DNA from: Campylobacter concisus
GTDB lineage: Bacteria; Campylobacterota; Campylobacteria; Campylobacterales; Campylobacteraceae
DNA: 64,000 nucleotides
NCBI RefSeq assembly: GCF_002913225.1
Contig: NZ_PPAW01000020.1
Location: 56,709-120,708 of the forward strand
Direction: 5' to 3'
This document shows positions 33,780 to 43,342 of this stretch, piece after piece; positions within the stretch are counted from its first letter, which is position 1, and every line of letters begins with the position of its first letter. The notes beneath the pieces are model-generated. The model was not told the DNA's origin. It saw only the letters and a list, made by a program, of their open reading frames with translations, and ran no database searches. The position numbers were made by a program, and so were the translations under genes.

Positions 33780-36053
33780 ATGAGCTTAAATAGACGAGAA
33801 TTTTTAAAATTCAGTGCAGGAGTTAGCGCAGCTGCATCATCTCTATCAGGTGGTGCTTTGCAAGGTGCTGCAAATGAAGGCGAAAAGCACGTTCATAGCT
33901 TTTGTGAGATGTGCTCTTCAAGGTGTCCTATCGAGGCAAAAGTCGTTGATGGCAAAGTTCGCTTTTTAAGTGGCAATCCAAAAGCTGGCGGCACGGCAAC
34001 CTCTCTTTGTGCAAGAGGCGGCTCAGGACTTAGCCAGCTCTATGATGAAAATAGGATCAAAAAGCCGTTAATTAGAGCTGGTGAGAGAGGTGAAAATAAA
34101 TGGCGTGAGGTTAGCTGGGACGAGGCGCTTGACTATGTCGCCTCAAAGATGCTTGATATCAAGCAAAAGTATGGCCCTGAAAGCTTTGTCTTTACCTGTA
34201 AAAGCTCGCAAACACACAAGCTAATGGTAAATTTTGCCTCAGCTTATGGCTCGCCAAACTGCTTTTCGCACTTTTCATGCTGTCCGATCACCTATCAAAT
34301 GGTCTGCGAGCAGATGTATGGCATCGCTAAGCTAAAAAGAGACTTTGCAAATGCAAAATACGTTGTAAATTTTGGTCACAACCTCTTTGAGGGCATCGTC
34401 ATAGCTGATGCCAAAAAGCTTGCTAAATTTGCAGCTAGCAAGGACACAAAGCTACTTGTGCTTGAGCCAAGATTTAGCGTTGTAGCTGCAAAAGCTGATG
34501 AGTGGCTACCAGTTAAACCTGGCACTGATCTAGCATTTGTGCTAGCACTCATCAACACTTGGATACAAAATGGCACTTACGATAAAGAATTTATTGAGAA
34601 ATTTACAACTGGCTTTGATGAGATTGTTAAAAGCGTAGAGGGCAAAACGCCTGAATGGCAAGAGACAATCACTGGCATAAAAGCAAGTGATGTTAGACGC
34701 ATCGCTGATGAAATTTATAAAGCTGCTCCAAGAGTTATTTTTGATTTTGGGCATAAGACAACTACCACAAGAGCTGAATACATGAGGACAAAAGCCATCA
34801 TGGTTGCAAATGCGATGATGGGCAACTGGGAGGTTAAGGGCGGTCTTTTTGGTGGCAAAAACGCAAAGACCTTTAACAAACTAGTAGGCGAGGATAAATT
34901 CCCAGTTCTTAAAAACCCAGATGATAAATTTAAAGTGCCAAAAGTAACTAGATTAGACTTTGCTGGCGAGGCTGGAGCGCATAAATTTGTAAGCAGAAAA
35001 CATGGCGTTTTGATGGATATAGATAATGCTATCTTAAACGAGAAGCCATACGCCATAAAAGGCTGGTTTAACATCCGCTTTAACCACCTCATAAACGTGG
35101 CTGAGACGATGAAGAGCATAGAGGCGATGAAGAAGCTTGAGCTCATCGTAGTAAGCGATGTCTATCTAAACGATATGGCGACCTTTGCTGATGTCATCTT
35201 GCCTGAGAGCAGCTACCTTGAGCGCGACGAGGGCATAGAGGACAAGTCAGGTCTAAAACCAGCTTATATGATAAGAAATAAAGTCGTTGATCCAGTTGGC
35301 GACACGAAGGATGGGGCGTTTATCTTTAGAGAGCTAGCACGCCGTATGAAGATAGATGAGCTTTATACTTGGAACGACATACGTGAGTTTAGGATGCAGC
35401 AAGCTGGTGGAGATGTAAATTTACTTGCCGCACTAGAAAAAGATGGCTTTATCACGTGGGATGAGCCGGGAATTTTGTTTAGAGAAAAAGGCATGATCGA
35501 TAAATTTATCGCTAAATATCCAGTCGCATCTAAATTTGTAGGCGAGAATGGCTTGATGGACGATATGGCTAAGCTTAAAACAAAAAGCGGCAAGATAGAG
35601 CTATATCTGCCTGATGTCGAGGCGCAGTTTGCAGGATATGGCGCGCTAAATGACAAAGATATGGATACATTTGACGGACACGAGCTTTGCTTAACCTGTG
35701 GCAAAACGCCTGTCCATACTAACGGCCACACCCAAGCAGTGCCATTTTTAAATGACCTCATGAGCGATAGCCCTATCTGGATCAATCCAAACACCGCTAA
35801 AAAACAAAATTTACGTGACGGCGACATGGTTTTGGTCAAAAATAAATTTGGCGAGCAAAAGGGCAAGCTTATGGTGACTGAGGGCATTAGAGAAGATACG
35901 CTCTTTATCTATCACGGCTTTGGACACATCACGCCAGGCCTTAAGAGCATAGATCACGTGGGACTTAACACAAGCGTGCTTCTTGATCCAGCTGAGGGTC
36001 TGGTGGCTGCGACTATGGTTACAAATGTTGGCGTTAGCATAAGTAGAGCGTAA
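33780..36053 (+). CDS. psrA: polysulfide/thiosulfate reductase molybdopterin subunit
   Basis: A 757-residue Tat-exported enzyme (NRREFLKFSAG). The N-terminal [4Fe-4S] ligands are C42, C45, C49 and C77 ('CEMCSSRC ... LCARGG'). A Cys-Cys pair at 167-168 in 'HFSCCPIT' holds the Mo-ligating Cys of the PsrA/PhsA group. The C-terminal molybdopterin domain has 'CLTCGKTPVHTNGHTQ' and ends near residue 757, the usual size. It reduces polysulfide or thiosulfate in the periplasm with electrons from PsrB and PsrC. Choice between the two substrates cannot be made from sequence. Confidence 0.9.
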   Translation: MSLNRREFLKFSAGVSAAASSLSGGALQGAANEGEKHVHSFCEMCSSRCPIEAKVVDGKVRFLSGNPKAGGTATSLCARGGSGLSQLYDENRIKKPLIRAGERGENKWREVSWDEALDYVASKMLDIKQKYGPESFVFTCKSSQTHKLMVNFASAYGSPNCFSHFSCCPITYQMVCEQMYGIAKLKRDFANAKYVVNFGHNLFEGIVIADAKKLAKFAASKDTKLLVLEPRFSVVAAKADEWLPVKPGTDLAFVLALINTWIQNGTYDKEFIEKFTTGFDEIVKSVEGKTPEWQETITGIKASDVRRIADEIYKAAPRVIFDFGHKTTTTRAEYMRTKAIMVANAMMGNWEVKGGLFGGKNAKTFNKLVGEDKFPVLKNPDDKFKVPKVTRLDFAGEAGAHKFVSRKHGVLMDIDNAILNEKPYAIKGWFNIRFNHLINVAETMKSIEAMKKLELIVVSDVYLNDMATFADVILPESSYLERDEGIEDKSGLKPAYMIRNKVVDPVGDTKDGAFIFRELARRMKIDELYTWNDIREFRMQQAGGDVNLLAALEKDGFITWDEPGILFREKGMIDKFIAKYPVASKFVGENGLMDDMAKLKTKSGKIELYLPDVEAQFAGYGALNDKDMDTFDGHELCLTCGKTPVHTNGHTQAVPFLNDLMSDSPIWINPNTAKKQNLRDGDMVLVKNKFGEQKGKLMVTEGIREDTLFIYHGFGHITPGLKSIDHVGLNTSVLLDPAEGLVAATMVTNVGVSISRA

Positions 36054-36062
36054 GGATAGAAA

Positions 36063-36626
36063 ATGAAAAAATATATGATGATACATGATGAAAATTTATG
36101 CATCGGCTGTCAAGGCTGCTCGGTAGCTTGCAGAAGTGCAAACAACGTGCCAAGGGGACTTTACCGCTTGCAGGTGCATGCAAAGATGAGTGGGACATTT
36201 CCAAATTTAAAGACTGACTTTTTACGTCAAAGCTGCGTTATGTGCGAAGACGCACCTTGTGTTGAGGTTTGCCCAACTGGAGCTAGCTTTAAAACGGCTG
36301 ATGGCGTGACACTGCTTGATCACAGAATTTGCGTTAGTTGCAAGTACTGCATCCTAGCCTGTCCATACGACGCTCGCTACGTCTTGCCAGATGGCGAGAT
36401 AGGCAAATGCACATTTTGCTATGAGAGTAGGCTAGAAGAGGGCAAAGATCCAGCATGTGTTAGCGTCTGCCCTACAAATGCCCTAACTTTTGGCGACGTA
36501 AATGATGAAAACTCTAAAATTTCAAAGAAACTAAAAGAGAGCAAATACTACTTGCCAAAAGCGGAGTTAAACACAAAACCTTCACTTGCGATGATCGCAA
36601 ATACAAAAGGAGCACACCATGAATAA
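36063..36626 (+). CDS. psrB: polysulfide/thiosulfate reductase iron-sulfur subunit
   Basis: A 187-residue electron-transfer subunit with 16 cysteines for four [4Fe-4S] clusters: C13, C16, C19, C23; C58, C61, C66, C70; C90, C93, C96, C100; C116, C119, C132, C136. No signal peptide, as expected for a partner carried out with Tat-exported PsrA. It lies 9 bases after psrA and overlaps psrC by 8 bases (ATGAATAA). Confidence 0.93.
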   Translation: MKKYMMIHDENLCIGCQGCSVACRSANNVPRGLYRLQVHAKMSGTFPNLKTDFLRQSCVMCEDAPCVEVCPTGASFKTADGVTLLDHRICVSCKYCILACPYDARYVLPDGEIGKCTFCYESRLEEGKDPACVSVCPTNALTFGDVNDENSKISKKLKESKYYLPKAELNTKPSLAMIANTKGAHHE

Positions 36627-37554
36627 CATGTCAGGAAGCCTAGCTCAATACACAGAAATTTACTGGGGCTGGCCGATAGCTTTTTATCTATTTTTAGCAG
36701 GACTTAGTGCAGGTGCTAGCATCGTTGCTGTGCTCATCTCAAATAAATTTGGCAAAGACAACTACTACTTTAAAGCAGCCGCTCTTATCGCTCCAGTGGC
36801 GATCATCCTTGGACTTGCTCTTTTGGTGCTTGATCTTGGCAAGCCGCTTAGCTTTTACTGGATACTCTTGCTTTACAACTTTGACTCAGTTATGTCAATA
36901 GGCGTTGCATTGCTTCTAGTTTATACTCCTCTTAGCGTTATATACGCGCTTGGTGCGTTTAAAAATGAGACCTCGTCACTTAAAATTTCTCTTTTTGACG
37001 CGCTTGCAAATTTAGCTAGCAAGCTTTCAGGTTTGCTTGGAGTTTTACTTTTCATCCTTGGCATCGGCGTTGGCGCATATACGGGCTTTTTGCTAAGCGC
37101 AGCTCACAAGATCGCACTTTGGAATACGCCAGTTTTGCCACTATTATTCTTAGTCTCTGGCTTAAGCTGTGCTGGTGCATTTACACTGCTTATTGGAGTG
37201 CTAAAAGATGAAACAAGAGAGCAAAATCAAACTGCACACTTTTTATTAAAATTTGACTTTTTTGCGATAATAGTCGAGTTTTTGCTAATAGTTGCTCTTT
37301 TTATGGTTGTAAAAGGTGCAAGTGCAAGCGGCGCAGATGCCGTAACAAACGCTCTTAGTGCAAATTCTCTTGGGCTGATGTTTTATGTCGGCGTCATAGG
37401 TCTTGGTATGGCTGTGCCTATCATCTTGGACTTAAGCGTTTTAAAAGCGCATGATTTCAAACGCGAATTTGCCGTGCTAAACGCTATTTTTGTTATCTGC
37501 GGCGTCTTTTTATTAAGATGTTACATAGTTTACGCAGGTCAAATTTTTATTTAA
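36619..37554 (+). CDS. psrC: NrfD/PsrC family quinol-oxidising membrane subunit
   Basis: A 311-residue integral membrane protein with about eight to nine hydrophobic helices. NrfD-family text: 'YWGWPIAFYLFLAGLSAGAS' at the N-terminus, 'LDLGKPLSFYWILL' and 'GAYTGFLLSA'. It takes electrons from menaquinol for PsrB and PsrA. It overlaps psrB by 8 bases. Confidence 0.93.
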   Translation: MNNMSGSLAQYTEIYWGWPIAFYLFLAGLSAGASIVAVLISNKFGKDNYYFKAAALIAPVAIILGLALLVLDLGKPLSFYWILLLYNFDSVMSIGVALLLVYTPLSVIYALGAFKNETSSLKISLFDALANLASKLSGLLGVLLFILGIGVGAYTGFLLSAAHKIALWNTPVLPLLFLVSGLSCAGAFTLLIGVLKDETREQNQTAHFLLKFDFFAIIVEFLLIVALFMVVKGASASGADAVTNALSANSLGLMFYVGVIGLGMAVPIILDLSVLKAHDFKREFAVLNAIFVICGVFLLRCYIVYAGQIFI

Positions 37555-37644
37555 TACTTAAAAAAGAATTTTAATTTGGAATTTACCTATTAAGTATTAA
37601 AATAGATACAATTCTTATTAAAGTTTGTTTTTTAGGAGAGCGTT

Positions 37645-38313
37645 TTGAAGATTTTGCTTTTAGAAGATGACTTAGGGTTTCAAGAGAGCGTCTGCGAATT
37701 TTTGCAGACGCTAGGTTATGAGGTTTGTGCAGTTAGTGATGGGCAAGAGGCTTGTGATCTGATAGAGAAAAATTTCTATCATCTTTTCATACTTGATATA
37801 AAAGTACCTGGTGTAAATGGACACGAGGTCATCAAGTATATAAGAAGTCTAAATCCAAACGCTCCTATCATGATAACGACATCTCTAGTCGATATAGACG
37901 ATATGGCGATTGGCTACGAACTTGGCTGTAATGAGTATCTAAAAAAGCCATTTGAGCTTGCTGAGCTTAAATTTAGAGTTGCTGAGCTTATGCGAAAATA
38001 CTATGGTACTGACGATAAAAACATAGTAAAGATAAATGACGAGTTTAGCTTCAACCTAAACAAGCGTGTGCTACTTAAAGATGGCAAGATGGTCGATCTT
38101 AGCGCAAAGGAGGTCGCTTTGGTCGAGTGTTTAGTCTCACACTTAAATTCTTACGTCAGCATAGAAGAGCTTAGAGATCTTGTCTGGAATGACAAAGATA
38201 TAGAGGGCGCTGATATAAGAATGCACGTTTTAAAGATAAGAAACAAGACAACAAACGACTTTATCATCTCAAAGAGGCGCATAGGCTACAAGATAGATGC
38301 ACAAGAGCTTTAA
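37645..38313 (+). CDS. OmpR-family response regulator
   Basis: A 222-residue two-domain regulator. Receiver: acidic pair D8, D9, phospho-acceptor D51 in 'LFILDIKVPG', conserved Lys at about 101 in 'YLKKPFELAE'. The C-terminal winged helix ends with 'RMHVLKIRNK ... ISKRRIGYKI', the recognition helix and wing. Start is TTG with AGGAG 6 bases before. It follows psrC by 90 bases and overlaps the kinase gene by 17, so it likely controls psrABC or senses its substrate. Inference from position. Confidence 0.93.
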   Translation: MKILLLEDDLGFQESVCEFLQTLGYEVCAVSDGQEACDLIEKNFYHLFILDIKVPGVNGHEVIKYIRSLNPNAPIMITTSLVDIDDMAIGYELGCNEYLKKPFELAELKFRVAELMRKYYGTDDKNIVKINDEFSFNLNKRVLLKDGKMVDLSAKEVALVECLVSHLNSYVSIEELRDLVWNDKDIEGADIRMHVLKIRNKTTNDFIISKRRIGYKIDAQEL

Positions 38314-39403
38314 GATTCAGATCATAGCGACATTTGTCATAATGTCGCTCTTTTGCTTTCAAAGCTTTGTGATATTAAATTTAAGTCAGAAAAATAGCAG
38401 CTCAAAGGCTCTCTTTGGTGCTATGAAGCATGAAACCATCATCAAAAATTCATTTCTAAAAAACGAAAATATAGCTAGTTCATTAAAGTATAAATTTGCG
38501 ATTTATGACGTAAATTTTAAACCAGTCATCTCAACACTTAGCAAAGAGCCAAGTAGCTTTAAATTTGTAACCCTAGAAGAGGGCGGGTACCTTTTTTACA
38601 AGAGCTTTTTTATAAAAGACAAGACTCCATACTACATCGTCGTTGAAAAGGAGCTTGATAATAAAAAGAACATCTTTTTAACAGCTATCATGCTGCTTGT
38701 CATCCTTGTGGCGGTGCTTTTTATCGTCTATTTTTTATATCTAAGCAGCGTTAAACCTTACAAAGAGTTTCAAAAGTATATGAACAACTTCTTTAACGAC
38801 GCCATGCACGAGTTAAAGACCCCACTTGGTGTAGCTGGTATGAACCTTGAGATGCTGGGGCTTGAAAACAAGTATATAACTCGCATCAAAAACGCCCTAA
38901 AACAGATGCAAATAACATACGAAGATGTTGAGTTTTTTATAAAGCGTGGCTACATCAAATTTCCACTTGAGAGGCTAAATTTAGGCGAATACGTTAAAGA
39001 GCGAGTGAAATTTCTCTCAAGCGTGGCTGATGTCAAGCACATCGTGGTAAAGACAAATTTAGCAAGCGAAGCATTTACTATGCTAAGCAAGGTCGAAGCT
39101 CAGCGTATCATCGATAACACCATCACAAATGCCATAAAATACAGCCCAAAAGAGAGCGAGATAATAGTAAATTTAGAGCTTGAAGCAGAGCGCATAAATC
39201 TTAGCGTGCAGGACTTTGGCAAGGGGATAAAGGACGTAAAAAGGGTCTGGAAGCGCTACGTCAGAGAGGATGAAATCCAAGGCGGCTTTGGCCTTGGGCT
39301 AAATATCGTCAGCGAAATTTGCCAAAAGCATGACATTTTATATGGCGTCGATAGCGTTTATAATGAAGGCAGCACTTTTTACTATAAATTTAAACGAGCT
39401 TAG
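38297..39403 (+). CDS. sensor histidine kinase
   Basis: A 368-residue kinase. One membrane helix at about residues 8-28, a periplasmic sensor of about 95 residues, a second helix at about 127-149, and no clear HAMP domain. H-box 'DAMHELKTPLG' with H171; N-box 'IIDNTITNAIKYSP'; G1 'DFGKGI'; G2 'GGFGLGLNIV'. Partner of the preceding regulator. The sensed signal is not known; the place beside psrABC suggests sulfur compounds or redox. Confidence 0.93.
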   Translation: MHKSFKIQIIATFVIMSLFCFQSFVILNLSQKNSSSKALFGAMKHETIIKNSFLKNENIASSLKYKFAIYDVNFKPVISTLSKEPSSFKFVTLEEGGYLFYKSFFIKDKTPYYIVVEKELDNKKNIFLTAIMLLVILVAVLFIVYFLYLSSVKPYKEFQKYMNNFFNDAMHELKTPLGVAGMNLEMLGLENKYITRIKNALKQMQITYEDVEFFIKRGYIKFPLERLNLGEYVKERVKFLSSVADVKHIVVKTNLASEAFTMLSKVEAQRIIDNTITNAIKYSPKESEIIVNLELEAERINLSVQDFGKGIKDVKRVWKRYVREDEIQGGFGLGLNIVSEICQKHDILYGVDSVYNEGSTFYYKFKRA

Positions 39404-39452
39404 ATTAAGCATAAAAGCGTAAAATGAAGCCTTAAATTTAGAAGGAAAAACT

Positions 39453-40463
39453 TTGGATAGAATCGTTGAAATCGAAAAAGTAAGCTTTGAAAATGACTTT
39501 GAAGTCTCGCTTAGACCGACAAAATTTGAAGACTACATCGGCCAAGAAAAGATCAAGCAAAATTTAGACGTCTTTATAAAAGCAGCCAAAAAGCGAAATG
39601 AGTGCCTAGATCACGTGCTATTTTACGGCCCTCCAGGACTTGGTAAGACGACCCTCGCTCACATCATCGCAAACGAAATGGGCGTGAGTATCAAAATGAC
39701 TGCGGCTCCCATGATAGAAAAGAGTGGCGATCTTGCAGCTATCCTTACAAATTTGCAAGAGGGCGACGTGCTTTTTATCGACGAGATCCACCGCCTAAGC
39801 CCAGCTATCGAAGAGGTGCTTTATCCTGCGATGGAGGACTTTAGGCTAGACATCATCATAGGCTCAGGGCCGGCTGCTCAGACTATCAAGATAGACCTAC
39901 CAAAATTTACGCTAATAGGCGCAACGACGCGTGCTGGCATGATCTCAGCGCCTTTAAGAGACCGCTTTGGGATGGACTTTAGGCTGCAGTTTTACACAAG
40001 CAGCGAGCTAAGCCGCATCGTGCAGATCGCCTCAGCCAAGCTTGGCAAAGAGTGCGATAAAAACGCCTCGCTTGAGATCGCCAAACGCTCACGTGCCACG
40101 CCAAGGATCGCTCTTAGGCTATTAAAGCGAATTCGCGACTTTGCTGAGGTAAATGACGAGCTAATCATCAGCCACGAGCGTGCGAAAGAGGGGCTTAACG
40201 CACTTGGTGTAAATTCGCTTGGATTTGACGAGATGGATATTAGGTATTTAGAAATTTTGATGCAAGCAAGGCGCCGTCCTATGGGACTTAGCACGATCGC
40301 AGCGGCTCTTAGCGAGGACGAGGGCACGGTTGAGGACGTCATCGAGCCATATCTGCTTGCAAATGGCTTTATCGAGCGCACCGCAAAGGGCAGGATCGCA
40401 AGTGCGAAGTGCTTTGAGACCTTTAACGTCAAGATCGACATCGAAAAAGGGCTTTTTGAGTAG
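39453..40463 (+). CDS. ruvB: Holliday junction branch migration ATPase
   Basis: A 336-residue AAA+ motor that drives branch migration with RuvA. Walker A 'GPPGLGKTT', Walker B 'LFIDEIHRL', sensor 1 '[10 protein letters not shown]', arginine finger 'PLRDRFG', and the C-terminal winged helix '[20 protein letters not shown]' are present. Start is TTG with AAGGA 8 bases before, confirmed by the family N-terminus '[13 protein letters not shown]'. C. jejuni also has ruvB near the AI-2E-family membrane gene that follows here. Confidence 0.97.
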   Translation: MDRIVEIEKVSFENDFEVSLRPTKFEDYIGQEKIKQNLDVFIKAAKKRNECLDHVLFYGPPGLGKTTLAHIIANEMGVSIKMTAAPMIEKSGDLAAILTNLQEGDVLFIDEIHRLSPAIEEVLYPAMEDFRLDIIIGSGPAAQTIKIDLPKFTLIGATTRAGMISAPLRDRFGMDFRLQFYTSSELSRIVQIASAKLGKECDKNASLEIAKRSRATPRIALRLLKRIRDFAEVNDELIISHERAKEGLNALGVNSLGFDEMDIRYLEILMQARRRPMGLSTIAAALSEDEGTVEDVIEPYLLANGFIERTAKGRIASAKCFETFNVKIDIEKGLFE

Positions 40464-40486
40464 CGAAATTTAAATTTGGAGCAAAA

Positions 40487-41566
40487 ATGGGCGAGCCACA
40501 TCTTTGTCCTAAGTGCAAGCAAAGGACGATTTACTTTGACGGGATCTGCTATTGGTGCAGGCAAAAAGAGAAGCTGGAGTTTTATGAAAATTTAAACAAA
40601 GACGAGATCAAACAAAAGCTAAAAAATGTCCTAGCCCACATAGAGGATATTGGTAAATATGATGAAATTTATAGCGATCTTGTCTATATTTTCTACCTAC
40701 ACGGCATTTGCGACGAGCAGATCATAAGAGAAGTGACCAAGCAAGGCGAGTACTACCCGTTTGAAATTTACAAAAATGCCCCAAGTGACGTAAGAGATGA
40801 GCTTATAAATAGTCTAAATGGCGCTGAAAATATCGTAAAAATCAATCACATCCTTTGTGCGCTTGCGTGGCAGGGCGATGAGGTGGTAAGAGAGCTATTT
40901 TTTAAGCTTTATGGTGCGCCAAAGCCTTGGAAGACGAAACTTTATGCCGACACTGATGGATACTCGCAGACTGCTGGCTGGAGCTTTGATAGCAGTGGCA
41001 AGAGAAGAAGCCTAGTTTTTGATAAGTGCTTTACCTGCGAGCCAAGCCAAAGCGCAGAGGCAAGCGTTAAATTTAAAGCACTAGGCGATGAAAAATGTAA
41101 ATTTTGTAGCGGCGAGATGATAGAACTCACCATTAAAAAAGAGAGCCTAAAGCAGTTTGGGCTAGAGCTTAAAAATGACGCTGTGCTTAAATTTTGTCCG
41201 ACATGCGTGGGTTTGGTGCAGTATTTTTGCCAAAATGACGGCAATAACGTGCAAACAGAGGTAATGGGCGAGGGCGAGAGTGAGGACTATGTGAGAGACG
41301 CTGTGGCAACGCTTGATGGGCAAAAATTTGAGTTAGCAAACGAGGTCTGTATGCACTATGCGGCTATGATCGATGGTGAAATTTTGCTTGGAGGATATCC
41401 GCAGTGGCAGCAAGACGCTGAGTACTTGCACTGCCCAAAATGTGGTAAAACGATGAAATATCTAGCGCAAATTCCTTTTGGTGGCTTGATAGACGGCGAG
41501 GGCACGATCTATATGCAAATTTGTGATGAGTGCGAGGTCGTCGGAGCAAATTTTCAGTGCACGTAA
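40487..41566 (+). CDS. zinc-ribbon protein with DUF1963/YwqG-like C-terminus
   Basis: A 359-residue cytoplasmic protein. Cys pairs: 'CPKCKQRTIYFDGICYWC' at the N-terminus (one zinc ribbon), 'CFTC', 'CKFC' with 'CPTC' in the middle, and 'CPKC' with 'CDEC' at the C-terminus, so three probable zinc sites. 'LGGYPQWQ' followed by 'CPKCGKTMKYLAQIP' and a Gln/Cys-rich end resembles DUF1963 (YwqG). A helical middle (residues 30-140) has no match I know. Starts 24 bases after ruvB. Function unknown. Confidence 0.75.
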   Translation: MGEPHLCPKCKQRTIYFDGICYWCRQKEKLEFYENLNKDEIKQKLKNVLAHIEDIGKYDEIYSDLVYIFYLHGICDEQIIREVTKQGEYYPFEIYKNAPSDVRDELINSLNGAENIVKINHILCALAWQGDEVVRELFFKLYGAPKPWKTKLYADTDGYSQTAGWSFDSSGKRRSLVFDKCFTCEPSQSAEASVKFKALGDEKCKFCSGEMIELTIKKESLKQFGLELKNDAVLKFCPTCVGLVQYFCQNDGNNVQTEVMGEGESEDYVRDAVATLDGQKFELANEVCMHYAAMIDGEILLGGYPQWQQDAEYLHCPKCGKTMKYLAQIPFGGLIDGEGTIYMQICDECEVVGANFQCT

Positions 41567-41573
41567 AGGCAAA

Positions 41574-41780
41574 ATGGACGAGCGTTTTGTTTCAAAGCTA
41601 AATTTAAATATTTTCTGTCTTAAAATTTACGCACTATCTTTATCTTTGCCTGGTGACAAAAGTGCTGGTAAGCTTGCTAAAAATATAAATTTAGACATTG
41701 CTGTGACGGCAGAGATTTTAGCTTCTAAAAAACTAGGCGAGATTAAATTTAACAAGCTTTCCAAAAGGTATGGCTTTTAA
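41574..41780 (+). CDS. small uncertain ORF
   Basis: A 68-residue frame, MDERFVSKLNLNIFCLKIYA..., beginning 8 bases after the zinc-ribbon gene with only AAAGG nearby. It ends '...KFNKLSKRYGF'. It could be a real small protein or the remnant of a longer one, since the following 130 bases hold 'KEYEQIWQANE' type text in another frame. No family recognised. Confidence 0.35.
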   Translation: MDERFVSKLNLNIFCLKIYALSLSLPGDKSAGKLAKNINLDIAVTAEILASKKLGEIKFNKLSKRYGF

Positions 41781-41888
41781 ACAAAGCAGTGCGAAGAAAT
41801 TTATGGCTTGTTTTTGATACTTGGCAAGCCTTGCATTAAAGAGTATGAGCAAATTTGGCAAGCAAATGAGTAGCTTTGATAAATCTGC
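41781..41888. other. spacer, possibly decayed coding DNA
   Basis: No RNA gene or strong repeat. A frame with 'CIKEYEQIWQANE' followed by a stop suggests the tail of a lost gene continuing from the small ORF before it. Confidence 0.3.
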
Positions 41889-41894
41889 TATAAT
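41886..41894 (+). promoter_or_regulatory. extended -10 promoter
   Basis: TGCTATAAT, with TATAAT at 41889-41894, about 23 bases before the ATG at 41917. Confidence 0.6.
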
Positions 41895-41916
41895 TACTCC
41901 ATTTTAAGGGAGCGAG

Positions 41917-42957
41917 ATGAATAGTAGGTTGTTTTTTGGAATTTTTGTGGTTTTTGCTTTGGCTTTGGTGGTCTATCTCTTTAGACCATTTTTACTTGAC
42001 ATTTTTATCGCAGCACTGCTTGCAGTGTCCGTTTCTAACGTGCAGATCGCATTTTTGGCGCTTACAAAAAATCGCAAAACGCTCTCATCAGGACTTACGA
42101 CATTTGCGCTTCTTTGCTTATTTATCGCGCCACTTATTTACGCCGTCATCGAGATCGCAAAGTACGCAGCTGGATTTGATATAAACAACGTCACAAAGAC
42201 GATCGAGTTTATCAAAAACTACGACTTTAGCCTGCCAGAGCCGATAAATTTCTTAGAGCCAAAGATCAAGGAATTTGTAGGTGGGCTTGATATCAAGATG
42301 CTATTTTCGCAAGTCGCTACTAATCTCGCGAGTCTTGGCAGGCTAAGCTTTAGATTTTGTGTTGACATGATCATCATCCTAGTCTTTTTTTTCTTTTGCA
42401 ACCTTTACGGCAACGAACTTATAAGCTACCTAAAAGAGGTGCTTCCCCTTAAAAAAGAGGACACTGAGTCGATACTAAGCGAGGTTGGCAACGTAATGGG
42501 TGTCGTTTTTTACTCAACCATTGTAAATATGATCATTCAGGGCTTTTTATTTGCCATCATAACTAGCTTTTACGGCTATAATGGCATGCTAACTGGCATC
42601 TTTTTTAGCTTTGCTTCACTTATCCCAGTTGTTGGTGGCTTTTTGGCATGGGTGCCTATTAGCATCTATGAGTTTGCAAATGGCAACACAGCAGCCGCTA
42701 TCACGATCACACTTTACACTATTATCGTGATCTCATTAGGCGCTGATACGCTGCTAAAGCCGCCTATCATTAAATTTATAAACTCAAAATTAGTCAAGAT
42801 ACCAACAAAGATAAACGAGCTACTCATCTTTTTTGCGATGATAGCTGGCATAACGACGTTTGGCTTCTGGGGCGTCATACTAGGCCCTGCGATCGTGACA
42901 TTTTTTATCTCAACGATCAAGCTTTACACGCTTTTGCGAGAGAGAAATTTCGTATAA
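41917..42957 (+). CDS. AI-2E family (PerM/UPF0118) membrane protein
   Basis: A 346-residue protein with seven to eight hydrophobic helices in the 2-2-3 layout of the AI-2E/PerM family: 'YLFRPFLLDIFIAALLA' near the start, the cytoplasmic amphipathic middle, then 'GFLFAIITSFYGYNGMLTGIFFSFASLIPVVGGFLAWVP' (split: GFLFAIITSFYGYNGMLTGI, FFSFASLIPVVGGFLAWVP) and 'GVILGPAIVTF'. Members export small molecules or act as cation/proton antiporters. The C. jejuni neighbour of ruvB, called amaA, is of this family. AAGGGAG precedes the start. HIT gene follows after 13 bases. Confidence 0.9.
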   Translation: MNSRLFFGIFVVFALALVVYLFRPFLLDIFIAALLAVSVSNVQIAFLALTKNRKTLSSGLTTFALLCLFIAPLIYAVIEIAKYAAGFDINNVTKTIEFIKNYDFSLPEPINFLEPKIKEFVGGLDIKMLFSQVATNLASLGRLSFRFCVDMIIILVFFFFCNLYGNELISYLKEVLPLKKEDTESILSEVGNVMGVVFYSTIVNMIIQGFLFAIITSFYGYNGMLTGIFFSFASLIPVVGGFLAWVPISIYEFANGNTAAAITITLYTIIVISLGADTLLKPPIIKFINSKLVKIPTKINELLIFFAMIAGITTFGFWGVILGPAIVTFFISTIKLYTLLRERNFV

Positions 42958-42970
42958 AATAGGGGCAAGA

Positions 42971-43342
42971 TTGATATATGAAGATAAATTTATAAGAGTT
43001 GAGCGCGAAGAGAACGAGCTTCCGTGGGTGAAAATTTTTACTGCTAAGCCCTACCGCGAGCTAAGTGAGTGTGATGAAGCGAGTAGAGCTAGGCTTTTTG
43101 AGGCGATGCTGGTTGCTGAAAAGGCGATGCTTGAGTTTTATAAACCAACTAAGATAAACATCGCAAGCTTTGGAAACTACGTGCCACACGTGCATATTCA
43201 CGTCATTGCGAGATTTGAAAAGGACGCGTTTTTCCCAGATAGCGTTTGGGCTAGTCCAAAGAGAAAAAGCGAGCTTGAGCTGCCGAAATTTGACGAATTT
43301 GCTAAATTTTTAGAAAAAAAACTAAGGCTTAGTTTTGAGTAA
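42971..43342 (+). CDS. HIT family nucleotide hydrolase
   Basis: A 123-residue histidine-triad protein. The triad H73-V-H75-I-H77 in 'VPHVHIHVIARF' is intact. Such proteins split AMP or other groups from nucleotides. Start is TTG with AGGGG 5 bases before. The last 8 bases overlap the next gene, so it is probably co-translated with it. Confidence 0.93.
   Translation: MIYEDKFIRVEREENELPWVKIFTAKPYRELSECDEASRARLFEAMLVAEKAMLEFYKPTKINIASFGNYVPHVHIHVIARFEKDAFFPDSVWASPKRKSELELPKFDEFAKFLEKKLRLSFE

Noticed and set aside
35363..35887. 174-codon minus-strand frame in psrA
   Set aside because: Antisense shadow of conserved molybdoenzyme sequence.
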